This document shows positions 22,298 through 28,059 of a stretch of 28,059 nt of DNA, piece after piece. Within the stretch, counting starts at the first letter, position 1, and each line of letters opens with the position of its first letter. A program made the translations under genes and the position numbers. The DNA is from a virus. Location: positions 1 through 28,059 of IMG/VR virus record IMGVR_UViG_3300030382_001896; one strand, 5' to 3'. The notes under the pieces were generated by a model that saw only the letters and a list, made by a program, of their open reading frames with translations, searched no databases and was not told the DNA's origin.

Positions 22298-22601
22298 CTT
22301 CTTTTAAAATTTCGTTATCGTCTTCTAATAAGTTTTTAATTGTCGTATGTAGTTTCGTGTTTTCTTCCTTTAGTTCTAAATTTATAGTATTTATGGAATG
22401 TAATTGTCTTGTCATAGCCATATAGTTTAAATCTAAGCGATGCAAAACTAATTTTGTATAGTCTAGTTCCATTAAGCTATCTTTTTGCGTTCTAATCAAT
22501 TCTTTTTTGTGAGGTGTTTTTTCTTCTAAGTCTTCTAAAGCTTGTGTTGCTCTTAAAATTACTTTCATTAAACCTACTTTTGCGTTTATTACTTCTATCA
22601 T
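22287..22601 (-). CDS. Small coiled-coil protein of unknown function
   Basis: A 104-aa helical protein with heptad-like leucines (LEDLEEKTPHKKELIRTQKD, then LHSINTINLELKEENTKLHT) and an acidic tail (EDDNEILKEDEV). It overlaps the helicase stop by ATGA and the NinG start by 11 nt. It could be a helicase-loader or partner, but nothing in the sequence proves this. Confidence 0.55.
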   Translation of the reverse strand: MIEVINAKVGLMKVILRATQALEDLEEKTPHKKELIRTQKDSLMELDYTKLVLHRLDLNYMAMTRQLHSINTINLELKEENTKLHTTIKNLLEDDNEILKEDEV

Positions 22602-23482
22602 TTTATTCGTGTTTGAGATGTTTTCATTCTATAATCTTTTAAATTGTCGATTCCTTGTGTTGTAAATCCTAAACCATTATTGAAATTAAATAATAAAGGT
22701 GTGTTAAGTTCGGTTATTTGTCCACCAGTTTCACGGTCTTTTATCTTTTCAACACTTAACATTGTTTCGTATTTCATTGTAGGATGGCTACACAAACGGT
22801 GAAGAATAAATAAATCGTCTGACCTATTCAAAAAACTTTTTCCACCTTCACAATGCGCTTTTAACGGTGCTTTTAAGTGTCCGTTCCATTCGTGTTTTTC
22901 AGGATATAAATTCCCAGCACGACCACTTTCACTTGTTGGATGTGTAGAAATATACAAAGTCTTTTTTGTAGTGTTACAAAATTGTCTTGCATTATTTAAA
23001 AATTCGTAGTTTCCTTCGTAAGTCATTTTCCTATCTAAACCAGTATATGGATCAATTAAACAAACGTCAGCGTTTTCACTTTCAAAAATTAAAAATAAAT
23101 CTTCAGGCTTATACAATTTTGTGTTGTCTACGAAAGTAAAGCTTTGTGATAAAAAATTATGCGCACTTCTTATTTGTTCAATTGCAAGTTTTTTGAAATA
23201 GTTCCCACAATACATTTGTATTAAATCACGCATTATTTGACCACTTGTATTTTCACCTGACCATATACAAAACTTTTTATCATTTATTAATGCGTGTGAT
23301 AACATATAGTAACTAAAGAAGTAACTTTTTCCAACATTGTCGTGTCCAAGTATAATATTTAATTGTGCTTGTTTTAAACGTAAGTAATTATCTAAGTCGT
23401 TTCCTATTCCAAGTCCAGGTTTAATATTTCCTTTTCTATAATTTTCTAAGTATGTTATTTCACTTCCTTTTTTTACTAGCAT
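22598..23482 (-). CDS. RecA/DnaB-type replicative helicase-like ATPase
   Basis: A 294-aa P-loop ATPase. Walker A is GHDNVGKS (residues 46-53) after a hydrophobic strand. A conserved glutamate appears in WSGENTS (74-80), Walker B is DVCLID (139-144), and a sensor-like ISTHPTSES lies near residue 178. The N-terminal DnaB domain is missing, so it is a core-only helicase like those of several phages. It would unwind the phage origin or fork. A replication-organiser-like gene overlaps its start by 23 nt. Confidence 0.75.
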   Translation of the reverse strand: MLVKKGSEITYLENYRKGNIKPGLGIGNDLDNYLRLKQAQLNIILGHDNVGKSYFFSYYMLSHALINDKKFCIWSGENTSGQIMRDLIQMYCGNYFKKLAIEQIRSAHNFLSQSFTFVDNTKLYKPEDLFLIFESENADVCLIDPYTGLDRKMTYEGNYEFLNNARQFCNTTKKTLYISTHPTSESGRAGNLYPEKHEWNGHLKAPLKAHCEGGKSFLNRSDDLFILHRLCSHPTMKYETMLSVEKIKDRETGGQITELNTPLLFNFNNGLGFTTQGIDNLKDYRMKTSQTRIK

Positions 23483-24041
23483 TTAATTGTGTTTTTACGT
23501 GTTTTAATAGTGCGTCATCTGCTGAAGTGTTAGAACTTACACTTGTGTTTTCTTTAGATAACCAATTTCTAGCCGTTAAATATAATGATTTGTATTTTTT
23601 ATTATTTGCAAAGTTTTCAATAGCATCTAAAACATTATCAATTTGTTCAGTTGAATAAAGTTTATTTAATTTATTAAATTCTTCTTTTGAAATACTTAAA
23701 TGATTAAAACTCCTATATATATTTATTACATTATCATTTACATTAACATTTACAGCTAAGTTTGCTAGCCTTTGCTTAGCGTTGCTAGCTTTTGCTAGAC
23801 CACCTTTACGACCAGCTTCTGATCTTTGTACTTTTATTTCTTCCCACTTATTTAAATCACGTTTTAAAGTGTGTTTAATGTTAGCAAAAACGGCATTGAT
23901 TAACATATCGTCACTTGTAGGATTTTCATCGTTGACGTAAGCTAAAATGTGTTTTATTAGTTCACCAGCTTTTTCGTTTGTAAGTGCTTCAAATGTTTCT
24001 TTTAAGTCGGTGTATAGTAGAAACGATTTTTTATTCTTCAT
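23460..24041 (-). CDS. DUF6291-like replication-initiation protein
   Basis: A 193-aa protein. The N-terminal half, [38 protein letters not shown] followed by a helix ending [13 protein letters not shown] (residues 76-84), resembles DUF6291/replication-organiser proteins of phages that precede the helicase gene. The C-terminal part is DnaD-like in feel ([31 protein letters not shown]). It would recognise the origin and load the helicase. It overlaps the upstream DnaA-like gene by ATGA, forming an initiation triplet with the helicase. Confidence 0.65.
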   Translation of the reverse strand: MKNKKSFLLYTDLKETFEALTNEKAGELIKHILAYVNDENPTSDDMLINAVFANIKHTLKRDLNKWEEIKVQRSEAGRKGGLAKASNAKQRLANLAVNVNVNDNVINIYRSFNHLSISKEEFNKLNKLYSTEQIDNVLDAIENFANNKKYKSLYLTARNWLSKENTSVSSNTSADDALLKHVKTQLNASKKRK

Positions 24042-24418
24042 ATCGTTTTTTCGTTAAATGCGTTAATTTTATTTATTAATACATCTAACTTGTCTTGGAC
24101 AGCTTGAACGTTTTTAATAGCTTCTAGTCGTTTTAAATCCGTGTTTTTGTTGTTCAGGTGATACCGTAGTTTTTTCGTGTTTTTAACGTAGCTAGACTTG
24201 TTTAAAATACTATCTTGTTTAGACTTACGCACTCCATACAATACGTTAGGATGTGTTGTGTCAAATAGTTCTGCAATTTGTTTTAAAGTGTATCCGTGTT
24301 CGTTTAAGTATCTAAAAAATAAAAAACGGTTGTCGGTTGTTATTGGTTTTCTTGACTTCTTATTTAAGTCAAAAAGACGAATTATTTCTTCAGCTTGTTT
24401 TTGTTTTATCTTTTCCAT
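24038..24418 (-). CDS. DnaA-domain-IV-like DNA-binding protein
   Basis: A 126-aa protein. Residues about 52-77 ([20 protein letters not shown], then GVRKSK) match the helix-turn-helix of DnaA domain IV (the L-x-x-I-x-x-x-F...H-x-x-V-x-x-x-x-R-K pattern), the part that reads DnaA boxes. The AAA+ ATPase domain of DnaA is absent. The last 45 residues are coiled coil. It is followed by the DUF6291-like and helicase genes, so a role in origin recognition or control is likely. A DnaA-box-like site is found about 1.5 kb upstream. Confidence 0.65.
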   Translation of the reverse strand: MEKIKQKQAEEIIRLFDLNKKSRKPITTDNRFLFFRYLNEHGYTLKQIAELFDTTHPNVLYGVRKSKQDSILNKSSYVKNTKKLRYHLNNKNTDLKRLEAIKNVQAVQDKLDVLINKINAFNEKTI

Positions 24419-24472
24419 ATTAAGTGTTTACTTGTATTTGTTTTTAAGTTAATAAATGTATTTTCTTTTTTC

Positions 24473-24490
24473 GTGTTTTTAAAATTAATA
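24473..24490 (-). repeat. 18-nt repeat, copy 2
   Basis: Identical to 21744-21761 (TATTAATTTTAAAAACAC on the minus strand). It lies in the 83-nt gap before the DnaA-like gene and runs into an AAACACGAA motif. This gap is AT-rich; no clear promoter boxes are seen, although TACATTTA downstream is one base from the Bacteroidota -7 pattern. Confidence 0.6.
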
Positions 24491-24501
24491 ATATAAAATA
24501 A

Positions 24502-24780
24502 CTATTTCTTTTTTTTGCGTAATGATGCGCATTTTAAATCATAAATTCCAAATCTTATTTCGGCTTTTTCGGCTTTCTTTTTATCGTTCCAACAATTCCA
24601 ATATTGTGCATAAGTATCTTTTTTTTGAACTCCTAAAAATTCTATTTTTTTAATTAAACTTTTGTGACGATCTAACTTTTTTATTGCATCTTCTCTCGTA
24701 AGTGCTGGTACAATACTATAAACTGTTCTCCAAGTTTTACTATGGTCACGTTCTTTATGTGTTATCTTGTATACTATCAT
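24502..24780 (-). CDS. Small basic protein of unknown function
   Basis: A 92-aa protein (MIVYKITHKERDHSKTWRTV, then REDAIKKLDRHKS, YAQYWNCWNDKKKAE) ending in CASLRKKKK. It is highly basic with an alpha-beta feel and a conserved-looking WNCWND motif. The ATG overlaps the upstream methyltransferase stop (ATGA). It may bind nucleic acid; no family is recognised. Confidence 0.55.
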   Translation of the reverse strand: MIVYKITHKERDHSKTWRTVYSIVPALTREDAIKKLDRHKSLIKKIEFLGVQKKDTYAQYWNCWNDKKKAEKAEIRFGIYDLKCASLRKKKK

Positions 24781-25430
24781 AAATCAAAAATATTTAATTG
24801 TTTTAAAAATTTTCCTTTTGTCCATTGTTCAGCCATTGCTTTTGCAATTCCTAAAAAGGTTTTACTTCTTAAAGTGCTTCGTTCTTCTGGTGTTTTAGCT
24901 TTTTGTAATGCTTCATAATACCATAAAGGCATTCTTTTTTTTTCACCTTTTTTACTTGTAAACTCAAAAAACTCTCCTTTTTCAACAATGTTAGTTGGTT
25001 TTAATTTTGGTAAATTCTTTAACCATAAACAAGTTGACTTTTGTGCTTTATCACCAAACTGCCAAGGTTGTATTATTTGGTCTGGTTTTCTAAATTTACT
25101 GCTCATAATTCCTATTGGATTTTCTACTGCAATGCGTTCTATTGGTGCGTTAATCATTTCCATAAAAAAATCTATTCCTTGTTGCTGTCTTCCATCTTTT
25201 ATTTTTTGTGCAAAATGTCTTGCTCCACTTGTTGCTAAATGCGTACAAGGTGGAAAAGCTATAAGCATATCCCAGTTTTCTTTTAAAATTGGAATTATAT
25301 TTTCTTTTATATGCCATTCAGGATAACCACCACTACAAGGTAAAATATCACAACTAAACGCTTCGTGTCCAAGTTTTCTTAGTTCTTTCGTTACTGCTTG
25401 GCTTTCTTCACAACCTACTAAAATTCTCAT
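24777..25430 (-). CDS. Cytosine-5 methyltransferase-like protein
   Basis: A 217-aa protein. MRILVGCEESQAVTKELRKLGHEAFSCDI is an AdoMet-type N-terminus with a conserved glutamate; FPPCTHLA (59-66) carries the Pro-Cys of C5-methyltransferase motif IV, and AVENPIG (101-107) the ENP of motif VI. It is far shorter than a full Dcm enzyme and lacks an evident target-recognition domain, as in many phage relatives. It may act on DNA as cytosine methylase or base-modifying enzyme. It is the third methyltransferase-like gene in the window and is coupled to both neighbours by ATGA overlaps. Confidence 0.7.
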   Translation of the reverse strand: MRILVGCEESQAVTKELRKLGHEAFSCDILPCSGGYPEWHIKENIIPILKENWDMLIAFPPCTHLATSGARHFAQKIKDGRQQQGIDFFMEMINAPIERIAVENPIGIMSSKFRKPDQIIQPWQFGDKAQKSTCLWLKNLPKLKPTNIVEKGEFFEFTSKKGEKKRMPLWYYEALQKAKTPEERSTLRSKTFLGIAKAMAEQWTKGKFLKQLNIFDL

Positions 25431-25627
25431 AGTTCTTTTTGTATAGCTTGTAATCGTCTTATTGATTCTTTAATTTCCGTTTCAAAAATTTCTAACATAT
25501 ACGATTCTAAGACGGATTTATCTAAATCTTTTTTTCTTAAATCTTCTTTTGTTTGGATTACTCTTTGTAAGTTGTTTAATATATACTTTAAGTCTACTCC
25601 TAAAAGTATTTCTTTGTTACTTTTCAT
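25427..25627 (-). CDS. Small helical protein of unknown function
   Basis: A 66-aa helical protein: LGVDLKYILNNLQRVIQTKE, then DLDKSVLESYMLEIFETEIKESIRRLQ. It resembles small coiled-coil proteins seen at the start of phage early operons. The ATG overlaps the upstream 53-aa gene by 11 nt and its stop overlaps the methyltransferase start (ATGA). No motif suggests a function. Confidence 0.55.
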   Translation of the reverse strand: MKSNKEILLGVDLKYILNNLQRVIQTKEDLRKKDLDKSVLESYMLEIFETEIKESIRRLQAIQKEL

Positions 25628-25778
25628 AATTCGTGTTTTTTAAGTATTCTAAATATTTAATGTAGTGCTTCTTGTTGAAGTTTCTTTTTTCTTCTTTTGT
25701 TTTTCTTGACCAGTAAAACTCATATTTAAAAATATTGTTTAAGCTTTCTATGTGGTCGGTTAAAGTTCGTGTAGGCAT
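25617..25778 (-). CDS. Very small unknown protein
   Basis: A 53-aa basic protein, MPTRTLTDHIESLNNIFKYE then FYWSRKTKEEKRNFNKKHYI, ending KNTNYEK. It lies between a 41-aa gene (9-nt gap) and a 66-aa gene (11-nt overlap), which supports translation. AAACACGAA occurs in the last codons (Asn-Thr-Asn). Function unknown. Confidence 0.5.
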   Translation of the reverse strand: MPTRTLTDHIESLNNIFKYEFYWSRKTKEEKRNFNKKHYIKYLEYLKNTNYEK

Positions 25779-25787
25779 TATTTTAAT

Positions 25788-25913
25788 TTAATCGTTAAAC
25801 ATATCAAATGCGTATTCTTTATAGCATTCTTCGCTGCAAAATCTTCCGTCATCTTCACTAATGTATTCTTTACATTGAACGCATTTAGGTTCTTCTTCTT
25901 CGTGTTCTTCCAT
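25788..25913 (-). CDS. Small zinc-ribbon-like protein, first early gene
   Basis: A 41-aa acidic protein: MEEHEEEEPK, then CVQC (Cys11, Cys14), RFCSEEC (Cys26, Cys30) and a short helix. Two cysteine pairs spaced by 11 residues look like a treble-clef or zinc-ribbon knuckle, as in small phage-encoded zinc proteins. It is the first open frame after the early promoter (its ATG is about 36 nt from the -7 box). Such tiny first genes in early operons often target host proteins, but this is inference. Confidence 0.6.
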   Translation of the reverse strand: MEEHEEEEPKCVQCKEYISEDDGRFCSEECYKEYAFDMFND

Positions 25914-25941
25914 AATCTATTTTTTTAATTGTTTTTAATTG

Positions 25942-25950
25942 TTATACACA
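25942..25950 (+). other. DnaA-box-like site
   Basis: TTATACACA fits the DnaA-box consensus TTATNCACA. A near match, TTATACAAA, lies at 26013-26021 in the same orientation. The 181-bp gap (25914-26094) that holds them is AT-rich and is the longest gene-free stretch in the window. A single box can occur by chance, so origin function is only a suggestion. Confidence 0.4.
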
Positions 25951-25972
25951 AATATAAGTAAAAAGTTACAAA
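25949..25972 (-). promoter_or_regulatory. Probable early promoter (Bacteroidota type)
   Basis: On the minus strand TATATTTG (25956-25949) fits the Bacteroidota -7 consensus TAnnTTTG exactly. TTTG (25972-25969) lies 12 nt upstream; the usual distance for the -33 box is longer, so it may not be the true -33. The position after the terminator at 26022 and 36 nt before the first early gene supports a promoter. Confidence 0.55.
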
Positions 25973-26021
25973 CTATTTACATTTTATTAAAAAAAAGTTT
26001 AAAACTATATGTTTATACAAA

Positions 26022-26050
26022 GAAAAAAGCCGCTATTTCTAACGGCTTAA
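26022..26050 (-). terminator. Intrinsic terminator after the metallophosphoesterase gene
   Basis: Minus-strand AAGCCG and CGGCTT (plus-strand arms 26027-26032 and 26043-26048, 10-nt loop) are followed by TTTTTTC. It lies 45 nt after the stop at 26095 and ends the right-hand operon before the early promoter. Confidence 0.8.
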
Positions 26051-26094
26051 TCTATAACAATTATGAAAAAATAAACTATGTTCGTATAAAGATA

Positions 26095-26967
26095 CTAAAT
26101 TATAGGAAACTGACAAGAATCTATTAAACAATGTGACTTTTTTATTTTGTTAACCATATTTCTAGTAAATTTAAAACTTAATATACGACCACCAAGAACT
26201 TTAACTGGCGCTCCACGTTCAATATGCCAACCACCGAATCCATCAATATATTCGTCTTTATATGTTCCAGTTATCATTGAATGTATGTATTTATGTTTAA
26301 CTTCAGCAGCGTTATTCATTGTCGATAAAATTTCTTTTGCATCGGTTCTTGCACTATTTTCGTGTATATGTCCCATAGTAAAAACGTCAGCTTCGTACAT
26401 TTGCAAAGCTCTTGTTAAATTTATAGCCCCTTTAGTTACTACACCCCCACCCCCTGAACCGTGAAAGTATTTTAATTTAATAGTCTTTTTATTATTAAAA
26501 CGACTATATGCAAACCAAATCCAACCACCATAACCACCAGTTAAGATGTTACTTTTAGTCTTATAATTAAGAAGGTCTACAAAACGGCTTAAAATATCCG
26601 TTTCTTGGTGTTTAATGATAGCAGTTTCGTGATTTCCGTAAGCTATTAATTTAATAATATGTGCATACGGTTCAAACCATTCGACTGCTGTTTCAACAAT
26701 ACTATCAAAATAATTATTAAATGCGTGTTCTGACCTTACATCGCTTTTGTTTCCTCTCCTATCTCCTTTACCTTGCATTAAGCAAAACATATCACCGTTT
26801 ATAAAAACTGGAATATCGTGCTTTAAACAATAGTCTAAATGACTTTTTAAAAGTTCTCTATTACACTTAGGATTGTCCCAATGTAAATCGCTTAAAACGG
26901 CTATTTGGAAATTACTTTCTTCAAAATCAAACCGTGTTATGTTTCGGTTTATTCTTGAAATTTTCAT
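26095..26967 (-). CDS. Calcineurin-like metallophosphoesterase
   Basis: A 290-aa protein with the full metal-binding set: SDLHWD (Asp27, His29), NGDM (Asp59), YGNHE (Asn112, His113), FHGSGGG (His169) and MGHIH (His200, His202). These define the two-metal phosphoesterase fold that includes Mre11/SbcD nucleases and nucleotide phosphodiesterases. It lacks the capping region of SbcD. The gene is coupled to the basic 108-aa gene upstream (ATGA) and is the last before the terminator. It might process phage or host nucleic acid or a signalling nucleotide; the sequence does not say which. Confidence 0.8.
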   Translation of the reverse strand: MKISRINRNITRFDFEESNFQIAVLSDLHWDNPKCNRELLKSHLDYCLKHDIPVFINGDMFCLMQGKGDRRGNKSDVRSEHAFNNYFDSIVETAVEWFEPYAHIIKLIAYGNHETAIIKHQETDILSRFVDLLNYKTKSNILTGGYGGWIWFAYSRFNNKKTIKLKYFHGSGGGGVVTKGAINLTRALQMYEADVFTMGHIHENSARTDAKEILSTMNNAAEVKHKYIHSMITGTYKDEYIDGFGGWHIERGAPVKVLGGRILSFKFTRNMVNKIKKSHCLIDSCQFPII

Positions 26968-27290
26968 TTTCTATTTGCTCTCCGTCTTGCACGTCTAGCT
27001 TTACCATTTAAACACCAAGCTGCAAACCTTCCTATTAAATTGTATTTACTTGTAACATCAATAGTTGTTCCGTGTTCATCTCTGCGGATCTCAAAGTCTA
27101 GAACATCGCTTTCAGTATCGAATTTAAAGACGGAAATATTTCCTGATTTTTCGTAGATAATATCAATTTTATCCGTGTCTATTTCGATGTAAGTTTTTTT
27201 CTTATCCTTATCTCTGATAAATTTAACATCAAAGTTCTTTCCATCAATATCTATATTGATCGGTTTTTTTGCATTTTTCATTTTATACAT
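26964..27290 (-). CDS. Basic-tailed unknown protein
   Basis: A 108-aa protein. Residues 1-80 have alternating charged and hydrophobic residues that predict beta strands (INIDIDGKNFDVKFI; TYIEIDTDKIDIIYE). The C-terminus, FAAWCLNGKARRARRRANRK, is very Arg-rich, suggesting nucleic-acid binding. Its stop overlaps the metallophosphoesterase start by ATGA, so the two may work together. A second ATG nine bases downstream (27281) is an equally good start. Confidence 0.55.
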   Translation of the reverse strand: MYKMKNAKKPINIDIDGKNFDVKFIRDKDKKKTYIEIDTDKIDIIYEKSGNISVFKFDTESDVLDFEIRRDEHGTTIDVTSKYNLIGRFAAWCLNGKARRARRRANRK

Positions 27291-27301
27291 TTTTTTTATT
27301 T

Positions 27302-27484
27302 TTAAATTTTTTCTAATAAATAATGAACGGAATTAATGTTAAAACTTGTTTCATATAATGGTACTTGCCAAGATACTGGAAAAATTAAGTTCATTATAAT
27401 AGTGTCTTTTTTTATTTCCTTTACTATATAAGTAAACATACCGTTAAGTTCGTTAAAATTCTTGTATTTGTCTCCTATCTTCAT
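27302..27484 (-). CDS. Small unknown protein
   Basis: A 60-aa protein, MKIGDKYKNFNELNGMFTYI, ending VHYLLEKI. The start chosen (27484-27482) overlaps the upstream stop as TAATG; an ATG seven codons earlier is also open but lies inside the previous gene. The sequence suggests a small beta barrel-like fold (IGDKYKN...YIVKEIKKDTIIMNLIFP), like short phage proteins that bind nucleic acid, but I recognise no family. Confidence 0.5.
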   Translation of the reverse strand: MKIGDKYKNFNELNGMFTYIVKEIKKDTIIMNLIFPVSWQVPLYETSFNINSVHYLLEKI

Positions 27485-28059
27485 TAAAATTCTTTTATTA
27501 AACAAAGACTAAAATACTTTTGTTCACTTTTTTTAAATCTTTTAATTATTGATTCGTAAGCTTCATTCTTATTACAAACTAAACAACCAGCACTCCAACC
27601 GTTTATTTTATCTCTTACTATAAGCGAACCTTTGTTATAAGTTGAACCGTGAAAATTAGTATAAATAACACCACTTCTTACTTTTCCTAGTTCTTCGCTT
27701 TTTCCGTCCATATCACCGTCTCTAAAATACTTAATTGGTTTACTGCTTCTTTGTCTTAAAGCACCCATTCGACCACGATGCAAACCATACTTGTAAATAT
27801 AATAATACCATTCGTTTGATTTAACGATAGCAGCACCATACTTATTATAACGTTTAAAACCACCTTTTAAAATGCTTTTACCTGGATTAGTAGTGCCAGT
27901 TGTTACAGTAATAAATTCCGTTCCTTTATATATATAGAACTTATCATCAAATTCGTTAGGAATATCGTCTTTACTTCTTACGGCAAGTATCCAATATCCT
28001 TTAGGATAGTCTTCAAAACTTTCTAAACTTTTAACTCTATCTAGTAACTGTTTATCTGT
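27484..28059 (-). CDS. L,D-transpeptidase-like (YkuD) protein, 5' end missing
   Basis: The open frame runs to the right edge, so the N-terminus is outside the window; 191 residues are visible. An apparent TTG start at 27783 is internal and should be ignored. Early residues (GYWILAVRSKDDIPNEFDDK, IYKG) look like a strand-rich domain. The C-terminal third holds FHGST (His137 of the fragment) and GWSAGCLV (Ser156, Cys159), matching the HG...S-x-GC catalytic pattern of L,D-transpeptidases. Phages use such proteins on peptidoglycan, for lysis or wall remodelling. The W-rich YYYIYKYG segment and Arg-rich RGRMGALRQR precede the core. Confidence is limited by the unseen N-terminus. Confidence 0.6.
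   Translation of the reverse strand, partial: TDKQLLDRVKSLESFEDYPKGYWILAVRSKDDIPNEFDDKFYIYKGTEFITVTTGTTNPGKSILKGGFKRYNKYGAAIVKSNEWYYYIYKYGLHRGRMGALRQRSSKPIKYFRDGDMDGKSEELGKVRSGVIYTNFHGSTYNKGSLIVRDKINGWSAGCLVCNKNEAYESIIKRFKKSEQKYFSLCLIKEF

Larger units (their letters stand above)
620..25638 (-). repeat. Dispersed, single-orientation 9-mer AAACACGAA (20 copies)
   Basis: Plus-strand TTCGTGTTT (minus-strand AAACACGAA) starts at 620, 3290, 5146, 6235, 7060, 9263, 10775, 12103, 14595, 15032, 16880, 17912, 19837, 20546, 22354, 22606, 22889, 24174, 24470 and 25630. A further 8-base copy is at 3171. I found none on the opposite strand. Reading frames: Lys-His-Glu 4, Asn-Thr 8, Thr-Arg 5, intergenic 3. 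None occurs right of 25638, beyond the early promoter. Counts were made by eye. Confidence 0.85.

Noticed and set aside
25939-26127. A 62-codon plus-strand open frame in the 26-kb gap.
   Set aside because: It starts at TTG, crosses the terminator hairpin and the end of the metallophosphoesterase gene, and its composition is just AT-rich Lys/Asn/Ile/Tyr noise.
27484-27783. A TTG start giving a 99-aa protein at the right end.
   Set aside because: The frame stays open to the window edge with well-formed protein sequence, so this is an internal codon of a larger, truncated gene.
1-28059. Search for tRNA genes, CRISPR arrays, insertion sequences and attachment-site repeats.
   Set aside because: No cloverleaf-like segment, regularly spaced direct repeats, transposase or integrase gene was seen by eye; a tool-based scan could still find weak cases.

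Overview
The window reads as about 28 kb of a tailed-phage (or prophage) genome from a Bacteroidota host, most likely a flavobacterium. The evidence is AT-rich DNA, start codons preceded by A-rich sequence rather than a Shine-Dalgarno motif, a Bacteroidota-type -7 box (TATATTTG) at the best early promoter, and structural proteins of the kinds found in flavobacterial phages. Every gene I can support lies on the minus strand, so transcription runs from right to left. Neighbours commonly overlap as ATGA or TAATG. I see no tRNA, CRISPR array or insertion sequence, and no integrase or repressor, so prophage status cannot be settled from this stretch.

Right end (28059-26022): the 3' part of a probable L,D-transpeptidase-like (YkuD) wall enzyme, two small unknown genes and a metallophosphoesterase, closed by a clear intrinsic terminator. 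Early/replication block (25960-18375): after an AT-rich gap with a promoter and a DnaA-box-like site come small unknown genes, a cytosine methyltransferase-like protein, a DnaA-domain-IV-like DNA-binding protein, a replication-organiser-like protein, a RecA/DnaB-type helicase, NinG, an ERF annealing protein, a YqaJ/lambda-type exonuclease, an adenine/N4-cytosine methyltransferase and an SSB-like protein with an acidic tip. A strong terminator ends this block. Together the genes make a replication and single-strand-annealing recombination kit, with methyltransferases that probably protect the DNA from restriction.

Late block (18362-1): a sigma-70-like factor, a ParB-like/methyltransferase fusion, small and large terminase subunits, a tail-assembly-chaperone-like gene with a -1 frameshift signal, tail completion and tail proteins, tape measure, XkdF-like protease, two paralogous coiled-coil proteins, a scaffold-like protein, major capsid protein, a tube-like protein, portal, connector-like protein and tail-fibre-like proteins. 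The tail genes come before the head genes. No sheath gene is visible, which fits a siphovirus-like tail, but the genome is incomplete here.

Three signals go beyond the gene list. First, the 9-mer AAACACGAA occurs 20 times on the coding strand (my manual count) and I found none on the other strand; it occurs in all three reading frames and between genes. Second, a bipartite element, ACAA-N12/13-TAGTTATATA, occurs five times in the late block, four times exactly 3 nt before a start codon; it looks like a phage-specific late promoter and could be the target of the phage sigma-like factor. Third, a textbook -1 frameshift site (U UUU UUU, 5-nt spacer, 8-bp stem-loop) joins two long overlapping reading frames.
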